41,109 nucleotides of DNA, from the NCBI RefSeq assembly GCF_028688295.1, contig NZ_JAQTYM010000017.1, positions 1 to 41,109 on the forward strand, given 5' to 3'. A program made the translations under genes and the position numbers. Of this stretch, positions 9,361 through 17,041 are shown one piece after another (position 1 is the stretch's first letter; each line of letters opens with the position of its first letter). The notes below the pieces were generated by a model, which was not told the DNA's origin, did no database searches, and saw only the letters and a list, made by a program, of their open reading frames with translations. Origin of the DNA: Sulfuricurvum sp. Its GTDB lineage: Bacteria; Campylobacterota; Campylobacteria; Campylobacterales; Sulfurimonadaceae.

Positions 9361-10353
9361 ATGAATTCAGCTAAAATCCATATTGCTATTGTTCGCCTTA
9401 GTGCGCTGGGCGACATTGTAAACACCGCTGTCGTACTACAGATTATCGCTCATCATTATCCTAATGCATTGATCGATTGGTACGTCGAAGAGGCCTTTGC
9501 CCCTATTTTAAATAATCATCCTCTCATTAACAGCGTGATTCCTGTTCCAATAAAACGGATTCGAAAAACAAAAAGTTTTCTTCTTCTCAGAGAGACTATC
9601 CGCACCTTCCGTTCACATCCGATTTACGATCAAATCATCGATGCCCAAGGGCTCCTAAAATCGGCAATCGTCACCTCTTTTATTAAAGGTAAAGTACACG
9701 GATTTGATCGTAACAGTATACGTGAAAAATTTGCCGCATGTTTTTATGATTCCACCTCTACCATCCCTTATGAAATGAATATCATCAAACGCAATGTTTT
9801 GGTCATTACCGAAGGACTTCAGATCGCCTATGATGAAAACGAGATCCTTCAAAAAGAACCTCTTTTCCCACTAATGGAAAAAAATGATTCTTTACATGGA
9901 GATAAAAATATCGCCTTTGTTATCGGTGCTTCATGGCCAAGCAAGTGCTATCCTAAAGAGCATTTTCTCACGCTCTGTGAAAACTTACCCTATCCATGCC
10001 ATCTAATTTGGGGGACAGACGCAGAGTACCAAGATGCGCAATGGATCGCGGAGCATTCAGAGAATGCGTATATTGCTCCCAAAATGTCACTGAATGAATT
10101 GGTAAGTTTCATCGCGCACTGTGATCTCACGATCGGCAATGATACAGGGCCTACCCATATGGCGTGGGCAATGAATAAAGCTTCCATTACCCTCTTTGGC
10201 CCTACGAATGAGCGGATGATTTTCCCTACCACACGTAATATCGGGATCAAATCCCCCTCTCCTGTCAATATTTTAAAAATTAACCGCAACGACTTTTCAA
10301 TCCGTGATATCGATCCTGAATCGATTCTCCAAAAAGCCAAGGAGCTGTTGTAA
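9361..10353 (+). CDS. waaC: Lipopolysaccharide heptosyltransferase I
   Basis: This 330-residue GT9-family enzyme adds the first L-glycero-D-manno-heptose to Kdo on the inner LPS core, at the cytoplasmic face of the inner membrane. The N-terminus (VRLSALGDIVNT) is the GT9 acceptor-side signature. The C-terminal ADP-heptose site is DTGPTHMAWAMN followed by LFGPTNE. The next gene, a lipid A acyltransferase, overlaps its stop by one base, and the waaC-htrB pair is typical of Campylobacterota LPS loci. No ribosome-binding site precedes the ATG. Heptosyltransferase I fits better than II because of the neighbour and the DIVNT motif. Confidence 0.92.
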   Translation: MNSAKIHIAIVRLSALGDIVNTAVVLQIIAHHYPNALIDWYVEEAFAPILNNHPLINSVIPVPIKRIRKTKSFLLLRETIRTFRSHPIYDQIIDAQGLLKSAIVTSFIKGKVHGFDRNSIREKFAACFYDSTSTIPYEMNIIKRNVLVITEGLQIAYDENEILQKEPLFPLMEKNDSLHGDKNIAFVIGASWPSKCYPKEHFLTLCENLPYPCHLIWGTDAEYQDAQWIAEHSENAYIAPKMSLNELVSFIAHCDLTIGNDTGPTHMAWAMNKASITLFGPTNERMIFPTTRNIGIKSPSPVNILKINRNDFSIRDIDPESILQKAKELL

Positions 10354-11234
10354 TGCTTTTATATCGCCTTTTTTTACTCTTGGATACCTTTTTAATGGCA
10401 TTACCAAGATCGTGGAGAAAAGGATTTTTTACCTCATTAGCCGCACTTGCCCATCAATTTGCCCCCTCTCGCAACAAAGTGATTCAACAAAATCTTGCCT
10501 TTGCTTTTAAAGAAGGATTGAGCGATGCCGACAAAAAAGAGATTGAAGCCTACTGTTATCGTAACTTAGCGCTGAATCTACTCCAAACAATGGAAAATCG
10601 CAGAAATAGTGCCGTAACAATCGCTTCATTCGTAACGTTTCACAATCGCGAAAAAGTCGATTCACTTTTGGCTCAGGGGAGAGGGATTATCTTCGTCTCT
10701 GCCCATTTTGGAAATTGGGAACTCGGAGGGGCTGCCCTCTCTTCACTCATTACACCGGTGGCATCCATCTACAAAGGGTTTAGCCGCCAAGAATTCGACC
10801 CCTATTTATTTGAGGCACGATCCAATCATCGAATGGAACTCGCAGAAAAAAACGGCGCCCTTAAACACATGGCTAAAACGCTTAAAAAAAATGGCTCGGT
10901 ATTGCTCATGATCGATCAAGCTAGCAATGCAAAATATGGTGTATCGGCTGACTTTTTCGGTCATAGTATCTATCATTCTTCAACCGCAGCCCATTTAGCG
11001 AACAAATTTAATGTCCCGATCGTAGGTGTTTACATTACTACTGAGAATGAAGAGGATTACACCATTACGTTTGAAGACCCGATAGAGGTTGAGCAAAATA
11101 GTGAAGAAGCGATTTTGGAAGCGACAATAAAACAAGTAAATGCACTAGAGCGACTCATTAAAGAGCATCCAAAACTCTGGTTCTGGTGCCACAAACGGTG
11201 GAAAGGCGAATACAAAGAGATATATTCGGCCTAA
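10353..11234 (+). CDS. htrB: Lipid A biosynthesis acyltransferase
   Basis: This 293-residue LpxL/HtrB-family enzyme transfers a secondary acyl chain onto Kdo-lipid A at the inner membrane. A short N-terminal hydrophobic anchor precedes the acyltransferase domain. The H-x4-E catalytic motif is in SAHFGNWELGG. Downstream are the LLMIDQASN and PIVGVYITT blocks that shape the substrate site. AAGGAG lies 8 nt before ATG 10353 inside the end of waaC, and TAATG overlaps the two genes. It ends 2 nt short of the convergent dUTPase gene, with no room for a terminator. Confidence 0.94.
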   Translation: MLLYRLFLLLDTFLMALPRSWRKGFFTSLAALAHQFAPSRNKVIQQNLAFAFKEGLSDADKKEIEAYCYRNLALNLLQTMENRRNSAVTIASFVTFHNREKVDSLLAQGRGIIFVSAHFGNWELGGAALSSLITPVASIYKGFSRQEFDPYLFEARSNHRMELAEKNGALKHMAKTLKKNGSVLLMIDQASNAKYGVSADFFGHSIYHSSTAAHLANKFNVPIVGVYITTENEEDYTITFEDPIEVEQNSEEAILEATIKQVNALERLIKEHPKLWFWCHKRWKGEYKEIYSA

Positions 11235-11236
11235 CT

Positions 11237-11923
11237 TTATGCCGGATAAGCGGCTTTAAGTGCGTCGTACAACGCTTCAGGGGTCATATCGGGATTGGTT
11301 TCCCAAGCGCATTTCATCACGACATTATCTTCCAAACCGTTCCACAACTTAATGTAGCTTCCCTCTTTGTAGCCGTGATCTTGCCGGAACTGATTGAGGA
11401 TATTTTTACCGACATACAAACGGTAAAGCTCTGTCGTATTTAACGCTCCCAAATAGGCCAATTCAAAAAATTCCTCGATCAAGGCACCGACCATCTCCGC
11501 TGAGACAGGGATAAGGGAAAGACGCATAACGTTTTCGATTTTAGTCATTAAAAGCGGGTCACTGCCGAATTCAAGAGATGTCGCCGTATTTAATCGTTGA
11601 TATTCCGGAGTCTTTGACATCCGTTCCGCCAACTCTTTAATACTTTCTGCTCCATTGTTATGGGTAAACTCTAGAAGCAAACTCATCACAAAATGCCACA
11701 CATCGACAATCTCGATCTGAAGGTTGGCATAATCGGTCGGCTGTGCAATACTTTTCCAGTGTTTCCATCCGAACGAATCGATCATTTCGGCCGATTCCAT
11801 CGTAATACAACGACGCCAATTGATCGATTTTCCCTCTTTCGTTACCCCTTTTTCCCAACCTAATCCGTTGGTTGCATCATTCAATTTTTGTTGCAGTTCT
11901 ACCATACAGAGCAATTTATTCAT
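11237..11923 (-). CDS. dut: Dimeric dUTP diphosphatase (all-alpha type)
   Basis: This 228-residue all-alpha NTP pyrophosphatase hydrolyses dUTP (and typically dUDP) to dUMP, keeping uracil out of DNA. The magnesium-binding helices carry an E-x2-E followed by E-x2-D (MESAEMIDSFGW and IEIVDVWHF), as in the C. jejuni/trypanosomal dimeric dUTPases. It is not the trimeric Dut fold. The start is set by AAAAGGA about 5 nt before ATG 11923. The in-frame TTG 15 nt upstream would precede that site. A TATAAT lies about 23 nt upstream of the ATG. Confidence 0.92.
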   Translation of the reverse strand: MNKLLCMVELQQKLNDATNGLGWEKGVTKEGKSINWRRCITMESAEMIDSFGWKHWKSIAQPTDYANLQIEIVDVWHFVMSLLLEFTHNNGAESIKELAERMSKTPEYQRLNTATSLEFGSDPLLMTKIENVMRLSLIPVSAEMVGALIEEFFELAYLGALNTTELYRLYVGKNILNQFRQDHGYKEGSYIKLWNGLEDNVVMKCAWETNPDMTPEALYDALKAAYPA

Positions 11924-11946
11924 ATCTATCCTTTTCAATCTTTGAA

Positions 11947-11952
11947 ATTATA
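11947..11952 (-). promoter_or_regulatory. Putative -10 element for dut
   Basis: The minus strand reads TATAAT 23 nt before ATG 11923, just ahead of the AAAAGGA ribosome-binding site. It lies 4 nt from the divergent candidate -10 for the 58-codon gene. Confidence 0.5.
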
Positions 11953-11955
11953 CGC

Positions 11956-11961
11956 TAATAT
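11956..11961 (+). promoter_or_regulatory. Putative -10 element for the 58-codon gene (leaderless)
   Basis: TAATAT ends 7 nt before ATG 11969, with TCCCCTT between and no ribosome-binding site. This is compatible with an mRNA starting at the ATG. Confidence 0.3.
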
Positions 11962-11968
11962 TCCCCTT

Positions 11969-12145
11969 ATGGAAAAAATAAATTGTCATAAATGTATTTA
12001 CTATTTTGTCACATGGGAAGCCAATCAACCGCACGGATGTAAAGCATACGGCTTTAAAGCAAAAATGATCCCCTCAATGGTCGTACAAAATTCGAGCGGA
12101 AAACCGTGCAGCTTATTTCAACTCAAAACTCCCGTTTCCAAGTAA
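11969..12145 (+). CDS. Small cysteine-rich protein, possibly metal binding
   Basis: This is a 58-residue protein starting MEKINCHKCIYYF. It has a C-x2-C pair, a later HGC, and a PCSLF near the end, a pattern suggesting one zinc or Fe-S site. Similar short proteins occur next to housekeeping genes in Campylobacterota, and I recall some being labelled uracil-DNA glycosylase-like, although nothing enzymatic can be seen here. It is divergent from dut with a 45-nt gap, and its last 23 nt overlap the end of the UPF0306 gene on the other strand. No Shine-Dalgarno precedes the ATG. The function is not recognised. Confidence 0.65.
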   Translation: MEKINCHKCIYYFVTWEANQPHGCKAYGFKAKMIPSMVVQNSSGKPCSLFQLKTPVSK

Positions 12146-12530
12146 CCTTTTTACCGAACCCCAAAGTGTTATCGGTCATTTTGACCTCATCGAGCCGTAT
12201 CATCCATAATGTCGGATTCATCACGCGTGCGTAAGGGAACGCATCGAAATAAAGGCTTTTTAACTCATCGGAGCATTTCTCCATTTCCCCTGCAAACTGT
12301 ATCCCCTGAATTTTTCCCACCGTTTTAGTCTCCAGTGCGACCGTTCCTGCGACATGAATATTTTGCGCCACATTCCTCATATGTTCGGTTGTCTCGTCGG
12401 AAGCAACAATAAATGAAACACTCTTCGGGGCATACGCATAAAACATCGAACAGCACCACAACCGCTCTCCCATTGTTGCCAGAGAGAGGAGATGATGCTC
12501 ACCGATGAAGTGTTCTATTTTTTCAATCAT
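12123..12530 (-). CDS. UPF0306 (YhbP-like) split-barrel protein
   Basis: This 135-residue protein of the pyridoxamine-5'-phosphate-oxidase-like split-barrel superfamily resembles E. coli YhbP (UPF0306). Both share an N-terminal LWCCSMFY-like strand, the central IQGIQFAGEME block (YhbP: RGVQFKGEI), and the closing DEVKMTDNTLGFGKK segment, which is nearly identical in YhbP. The superfamily binds FMN, F420 or haem; the ligand of UPF0306 is not established. AAGG lies 6 nt before ATG 12530, and the ATG overlaps the TGA of the upstream PLP-lyase gene by 8 nt. It is therefore the last gene of a coupled three-gene set. The 3' end overlaps the small + strand gene. Confidence 0.85.
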   Translation of the reverse strand: MIEKIEHFIGEHHLLSLATMGERLWCCSMFYAYAPKSVSFIVASDETTEHMRNVAQNIHVAGTVALETKTVGKIQGIQFAGEMEKCSDELKSLYFDAFPYARVMNPTLWMIRLDEVKMTDNTLGFGKKVTWKREF

Positions 12531-13686
12531 TTAAAGCCTTATCTAACCGATCCAACGCATCACTAAGCACCGATGTCGGTACCGCGAAATTGAGCCGCAT
12601 AAACCCGCTTCCCTCTTTACCGAAACTAAGCCCCGGGCTGAGTCCAAGCCCCGCTTTGTGGATAAAAAATTCCCGCAGCTCCCGATCCCCTAATCCAAGC
12701 TCTCGGCAATCAAGCCATCCCAAATAGGTCGCTTCAGGAGGGCGGAATTTAATCGTAGGGTGTTCTGACACCCACGCTTCGATGAGGCTGGCATTAACCC
12801 TTAGATGCTCTAATAGTTTTTGATGCCACTCTCCCCCCTCACGATAAGCGCTTTCAAACGCCACATGAGACAATACCGCGCCATCTCCGAAATGGACGCG
12901 GTGAGCCTCTTGTTCATAAAGCTTTCGTACTTCATCTGAAGCGATACAAACGGTAGAAATCGAGAATCCCGCCATATTAAACGTTTTCCCCGGTCCTATC
13001 AGGGTGATCGTATTATGCAAAAGTGCTTCAGAGAGTGACGCAATAGGGACATGTTGGTGCGGTGCAAAAACGATATCGGAGTGAATTTCATCACTGATGA
13101 TACGAATACCGTGTTCCAGACACAATGTTCCCACTGCGAGAAGCTCATCATGGCTCCATACCCGCCCGATCGGGTTATGAGGCGAGCAGAGTAATAACAG
13201 TTTGGTTTTCGGGGTAATTTGCGCACGTAGACGCTCGATATCAAAACGGTAAACTCCTGCGCTATCTTGTTTCAATGGATGGAGAAGAAGAGAGCGGTTA
13301 TTATCTTTTACCATACTATAAAACGGAGGATAAACAGGATCCATCACAATCACTTCATCACCCGCTTCACTGAATGCACGGATCGCACATCCGATCGAAG
13401 CGACCACGGAGGGGGAGTAACTGAGCCATTCACGCTTTATCGTAAATCCGTGATGTTCTCTCATCCAAGTGATCTGAGCTTCATAAGCGCTATCGCTCAT
13501 GATCTCATATCCTAGTATCGGATGGAGAAGTCGCTTTTGAACCGCGTAAATAACACATTCTGGGGTTGCGACGTCCATATCGGCGACCCACATCGGCTGA
13601 ACCTCTTCGGTATGAAAAAGCTTTTCTCTCAGCGTATATTTTTCAGCATTAGAACTACTGCGGTCAATAAAACGAAACTCATCCAT
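12523..13686 (-). CDS. patB: PLP-dependent C-S lyase, MalY/PatB family (candidate OvoB role)
   Basis: This is a 387-residue fold-type I PLP enzyme. The PLP lysine is K234 in GPGKTFNMAG, with SDEIHSDI (D199) and SPHNPIG (N171) completing the cofactor site. The family cleaves C-S bonds of cystathionine and other S-substituted cysteines. The gene directly follows, and overlaps by 8 nt, an OvoA-type sulfoxide synthase. I infer that it may cleave the histidyl-cysteine sulfoxide, as OvoB does in ovothiol synthesis. The ATG at 13686 is preceded by GGAG at 8 nt. The longer upstream reading would overlap the preceding gene extensively. An ordinary cystathionine beta-lyase role remains possible. Confidence 0.88.
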   Translation of the reverse strand: MDEFRFIDRSSSNAEKYTLREKLFHTEEVQPMWVADMDVATPECVIYAVQKRLLHPILGYEIMSDSAYEAQITWMREHHGFTIKREWLSYSPSVVASIGCAIRAFSEAGDEVIVMDPVYPPFYSMVKDNNRSLLLHPLKQDSAGVYRFDIERLRAQITPKTKLLLLCSPHNPIGRVWSHDELLAVGTLCLEHGIRIISDEIHSDIVFAPHQHVPIASLSEALLHNTITLIGPGKTFNMAGFSISTVCIASDEVRKLYEQEAHRVHFGDGAVLSHVAFESAYREGGEWHQKLLEHLRVNASLIEAWVSEHPTIKFRPPEATYLGWLDCRELGLGDRELREFFIHKAGLGLSPGLSFGKEGSGFMRLNFAVPTSVLSDALDRLDKALND

Positions 13687-15097
13687 ACCGTTTACTCCAT
13701 CGTTCATGCATTTGAACGATAGTAGCGTATTTATCCCTCTCGTTTGCGCCCTCACCGATCACGTATCGAAATCCGGCATGCTGGATAAAATGGCGACGGA
13801 AGGCATATCGGGACTCACGCATAATTTCATTACCTGTAGATATCCACGATCCCCCTTTGATGAGATTATGTCTTCCATCAAATGTAGGCTCTGAAAAATC
13901 GTCATACCATGGATGGGTGATAAAACCCTCAAATCCATCCATCTGTGTTTGGGTCCATTGCCACACATTCCCCACTACATCATACAGCTCACCGTGCGCA
14001 AACATATCTACAGGAACAGAGGAAGCTGCGTGGGCAAGATTGATGTTAGCACGCTCATCATCAAATACCGCTCCATCCATACCGCCCGCTTCTGCCATTA
14101 CTCTCCATTCCGCTTCGCTCGGGAGACGATAAGTTTCCCCCTCTTGAGCACTCTTCCAACGACAGAAGGCTTCGGCTTCGAGAGCATTTACTTCAACGGG
14201 CCAGTTATAAGGCATATCGATCTCATCCGTTAATGAGCGATATTTATAACTCCCATCTTCTTGCAAAATCCAAAACGGCGGACAAGTCGCTTTACGGATT
14301 TGAAGATAACGAAGCCCCTCATCATCCCACCATCGGCTCACGCCGTATCCATTTGCCGCTACGAAGTCCATAAACTCGCCGTTACTTACTAGATATTTAG
14401 AGGTCTGGAACTCCTCTACATGTACCTCTGCACTGCCGTATTCATTATCCCACCCATACAGCCCTTGATCCTCACTACCTTTACCCAGTGTCACATTTGA
14501 TGCGCTAAAATAGACCATACTGTTTTCAGGTGCATCTCCTCGAATCGGACAAATCGGAAAATCGGCATGGTCTCGGATAGACGCTAATGGCATCTGACGG
14601 TGCAATACACTCGATGTCTCGATATGAATACGCTCATGCTCGATCCCCATCCAAATCGCCCAAAATGGATCTTCACTCGTAATAGGGAGTTTCATCGGGA
14701 GGGTTGTGATCATCTCATCCACGAGAGCTCTAACTTTTTGACGGTATGCTCTTACCTCATCGACACTCGGCCATCTCAGTGAATCACTCGAAGCATCCCA
14801 TGTCATTTCATCGACACCCACGGCAAAAAGCTCTTCAAAATGGGGATTTAGTCGCTCTTTTAGCGCACCGGATGCTATTAGTTTATTAACATAAAAAATC
14901 GCCGTATGCCCGAAATAGAAGATCATCGGATGGCGTGTTGGTTCGGATTGAGAATAATAAACCTCATCCGATATCAAAAGTTCAAACAAAGATTCAAAGA
15001 GATCAAAACTCTGATGAAAATAAGCGCTCAGTTCTTCTCTTTTGAGGGCGCCATCTTCTCCGTCCAATCGTACCGATACCATCTGTCTTTGTAGCAC
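13679..15097 (-). CDS. ovoA: OvoA-type 5-histidylcysteine sulfoxide synthase lacking the methyltransferase domain
   Basis: This 472-residue protein (from GTG 15097) has the architecture of the OvoA N-terminal enzyme, a non-haem iron sulfoxide synthase joining cysteine to histidine. The DinB-like N-domain has FYFGHTAIFYVNK (H64). The iron motif H-x3-H-x-E is at 154-160 (HERIHIE). The FGE-sulfatase-like domain runs from about 195 to 446 and ends KGGSWISTGNE...RRHF..HAGFRY, an OvoA hallmark rather than EgtB. Standard OvoA continues for roughly 240 residues of methyltransferase; here it stops about 25 residues later. GTG 15097 is preferred because AAGGA lies 7 nt upstream and a TACAAT -10 lies further up. 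The frame remains open to 15160. Confidence 0.85.
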   Translation of the reverse strand: MLQRQMVSVRLDGEDGALKREELSAYFHQSFDLFESLFELLISDEVYYSQSEPTRHPMIFYFGHTAIFYVNKLIASGALKERLNPHFEELFAVGVDEMTWDASSDSLRWPSVDEVRAYRQKVRALVDEMITTLPMKLPITSEDPFWAIWMGIEHERIHIETSSVLHRQMPLASIRDHADFPICPIRGDAPENSMVYFSASNVTLGKGSEDQGLYGWDNEYGSAEVHVEEFQTSKYLVSNGEFMDFVAANGYGVSRWWDDEGLRYLQIRKATCPPFWILQEDGSYKYRSLTDEIDMPYNWPVEVNALEAEAFCRWKSAQEGETYRLPSEAEWRVMAEAGGMDGAVFDDERANINLAHAASSVPVDMFAHGELYDVVGNVWQWTQTQMDGFEGFITHPWYDDFSEPTFDGRHNLIKGGSWISTGNEIMRESRYAFRRHFIQHAGFRYVIGEGANERDKYATIVQMHERWSKRYG

Positions 15098-15104
15098 AAC
15101 ATCG

Positions 15105-15109
15105 TCCTT
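15105..15109 (-). promoter_or_regulatory. Ribosome-binding site deciding the ovoA-like GTG start
   Basis: The minus strand reads AAGGA, 7 nt before GTG 15097. The codons upstream of it (to 15160) include the likely -10 hexamer, so they are probably untranslated. Confidence 0.6.
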
Positions 15110-15123
15110 ATCACATTTTGGGT

Positions 15124-15129
15124 ATTGTA
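15124..15129 (-). promoter_or_regulatory. Putative -10 element for the ovoA-like operon
   Basis: The minus strand reads TACAAT, ending about 26 nt before the GTG start. No clear -35 is seen. It sits in the 149-nt divergent region shared with the M29-like gene. Confidence 0.45.
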
Positions 15130-15195
15130 GCAAATTTGATGCTAAAAAAGAGGTTCTCACACAAGCGCATTCAGCCCTAACCAGTTGGATTTCGC

Positions 15196-15201
15196 TAAAA
15201 T
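15196..15201 (+). promoter_or_regulatory. Weak candidate -10 element for the M29-like gene
   Basis: TAAAAT lies 45 nt before ATG 15247 in the divergent intergenic region. No -35 element could be matched. Confidence 0.25.
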
Positions 15202-15246
15202 ATCTCTTTACATAGACAAAATTGCATCCCTATTAGCGAGAATACG

Positions 15247-16290
15247 ATGAACGAAAATGTACCCTCTTCCCAAAATTATGAACCGCTCATTCTAACCGCT
15301 CAAACCTATCTCACAGAACTTTTACACGAAGTATTTCATCACACCAATAAAGAAAATGCAGTGATTGTTTATGATACACGTTCACTCTTATCGACTATTT
15401 TAATGGAGGGGTATAAGCGCTCTTTAGATCACGCGCAACTGATTAATTTTGATGAACATCCCCCACAAGAGGTTCGAGAAAGATTAGAGGCACTTCATCC
15501 TTCCGATTTAGTTGTATTGATCCAATCTACTAGTTTTCGACTCGATGCCTTTCGCCTACGCGTTGAGTTGTTTAAACTCAAATTAAAAGTGATCGAGCAT
15601 CCTCATTTAAGCCGTATGGCTGATGATGAAGCCTCGTATTTCATCGACTCCTTAGCGTATGACAAAACCTATTACCGACATGTAGGACGTACCCTTCAGC
15701 ATAAAATCGATAATGCACCCATCGGGGTACTCGATAGCGGAGGGGAGATTTTAGTGTACGATTCACCGTTTGAACCCTCAAAAGTCAATATCGGAGATTA
15801 TACCGGCATGAACAATTGGGGAGGTCAATTTCCCCTCGGCGAAGTATTTACCGAAGCTCAGAATTTAAGAGCCGTTCATGGACGGGTAAAAATTTATTGT
15901 TTCGGTGACGTAACGTATAAGATCAACACCCCTGAAGTGCCCATTACCCTTATTATTGACGAGGGTCAGGTAGTCGGGTGCGAAAATTCAACGGCGGCAT
16001 TTGATCTCATCCTCTCTAACATACGCAGGGATGAGGGGGGAGTTGTTTGGATACGTGAACTCGGTTTTGGGCTCAACAGAGCTTTTAGTAAAACGCGAAC
16101 CGTAGCCGATACCGGAACGTATGAACGTATGTGCGGTGTCCATATATCACTGGGTGCCAAACACGGTACATACGGTAAGCCAGGCTTTAAACGACGTGAT
16201 GGGTTTTACCATGTTGATGTTTTTGCCGATACCCATACTTTTTTCCTTGGAGATGAAGTTGTTTATCGAGACGGAGCATGGATTGTCTAA
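15247..16290 (+). CDS. M29 (aminopeptidase T)-like metallopeptidase family protein
   Basis: This 347-residue cytosolic protein has no signal peptide. Its C-terminal half keeps the spacing of M29 aminopeptidase metal ligands: E199 (GEVFTE), E271 (RELGFGLN), H299 (GVHISLGAKHG), then H322-x-D324 (YHVDVFADTH). The N-terminal half (1-150) looks like the Rossmann-like first domain of M29 enzymes (VVLIQSTSFRLDAF). I infer a dinuclear-metal aminopeptidase or a relative, but substrate use is not established. The start has only a weak GAG 6 nt upstream. The following pgeF overlaps by 8 nt. Divergent orientation to the ovoA-like operon leaves a link to thiol or peptide metabolism open. Confidence 0.7.
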   Translation: MNENVPSSQNYEPLILTAQTYLTELLHEVFHHTNKENAVIVYDTRSLLSTILMEGYKRSLDHAQLINFDEHPPQEVRERLEALHPSDLVVLIQSTSFRLDAFRLRVELFKLKLKVIEHPHLSRMADDEASYFIDSLAYDKTYYRHVGRTLQHKIDNAPIGVLDSGGEILVYDSPFEPSKVNIGDYTGMNNWGGQFPLGEVFTEAQNLRAVHGRVKIYCFGDVTYKINTPEVPITLIIDEGQVVGCENSTAAFDLILSNIRRDEGGVVWIRELGFGLNRAFSKTRTVADTGTYERMCGVHISLGAKHGTYGKPGFKRRDGFYHVDVFADTHTFFLGDEVVYRDGAWIV

Positions 16291-17041
16291 ACCCACTCAC
16301 ATCAAACCCATGCAGCTATTAACACATCCTAACGTTAAGGCTTGTTTTACAACGCGTCATGGAGGAGTCTCCACTGCACCTTATTACAGTGCCAATCTTG
16401 CTTTCCACGTGGGAGATAATCCCAATGATGTTTTACAAAATCACGATCTCCTCGCACATGCACTTGGGTATGATCGCCAATCGCTCATACACATGCGTCA
16501 AATCCACTCAGATCGAATTGTCATCGTCAACGAAAAATTGACCTTTGATACTCCTCCCGAATGCGACGCCCTTATCACTAACCGCCCAAATACTCCACTG
16601 ATGGTTATGAGTGCCGATTGTACAGGGATATTGATTTACGATCCTATCCAAAAGGTGATTGCAGTAGTACATGCGGGACGTGCAGGAGCACTGAATCATA
16701 TCCTCCCTAAAACAATTCGAAAAATGGAAGAAGCGTTCGGTTCATTATCTAAAAACCTTCAGATTGTATTAGGACCTTCTATCCATGGATGCTGTTATGA
16801 GATCAATAAAACGATAGCCTCAGAGTGTGAGGAAAAGGGATATGGCTCGGCATTGCGAAAAGAAAATAAAAAAGTATTTTTGGACGTTAATACGATTTTA
16901 TTAGAGCAGTTAAAAGCGTTGCTCATAAAAAATGTAGAAGTCCTAAAGCACTGTACATCATGCCAATGTGATGAGTATTTTTCCTATCGCGCCGAGGCCC
17001 AGCACACAGGACGCCTCGCTGGGGTGATTATCCTTGGATAG
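16283..17041 (+). CDS. pgeF: Multicopper polyphenol oxidase/purine nucleoside phosphorylase family (YfiH/PgeF-like)
   Basis: This 252-residue protein of the YfiH/DUF152 family has the three-residue zinc site: the histidine in QIHSDRIV, the cysteine in SADCTGILIYD, and the histidine in GPSIHGCCYE. HAGRAG lies between. Family members act on purine nucleosides (adenosine and inosine phosphorolysis or deamination), and E. coli YfiH has been assigned a peptidoglycan-editing role. TTG 16283 is preferred: GGAG at 16273-16276 lies 6 nt upstream, whereas ATG 16310 has no ribosome-binding site. The TTG start gives an 8-nt overlap with the M29-like gene. The last 14 nt overlap the end of dxs on the opposite strand. 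Confidence 0.9.
   Translation: MSKPTHIKPMQLLTHPNVKACFTTRHGGVSTAPYYSANLAFHVGDNPNDVLQNHDLLAHALGYDRQSLIHMRQIHSDRIVIVNEKLTFDTPPECDALITNRPNTPLMVMSADCTGILIYDPIQKVIAVVHAGRAGALNHILPKTIRKMEEAFGSLSKNLQIVLGPSIHGCCYEINKTIASECEEKGYGSALRKENKKVFLDVNTILLEQLKALLIKNVEVLKHCTSCQCDEYFSYRAEAQHTGRLAGVIILG

Noticed and set aside
13686-13755. Longer start for the PLP lyase, adding 23 residues
   Set aside because: The extension reads through the 3' end of the ovoA-like gene and lacks family similarity. GGAG at 8 nt supports ATG 13686.
13857-14233. Two overlapping plus-strand ORFs opposite the ovoA-like gene
   Set aside because: Both are shadow frames of a strongly conserved FGE-sulfatase domain and neither has a start signal.
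12523-15097. Ergothioneine (EgtB-EgtE) operon
   Set aside because: The first protein carries OvoA-type signatures (FYFGHT, STGNE, HAGFRY), and no EgtD-type histidine trimethylating enzyme is nearby. Ovothiol-type chemistry fits better.
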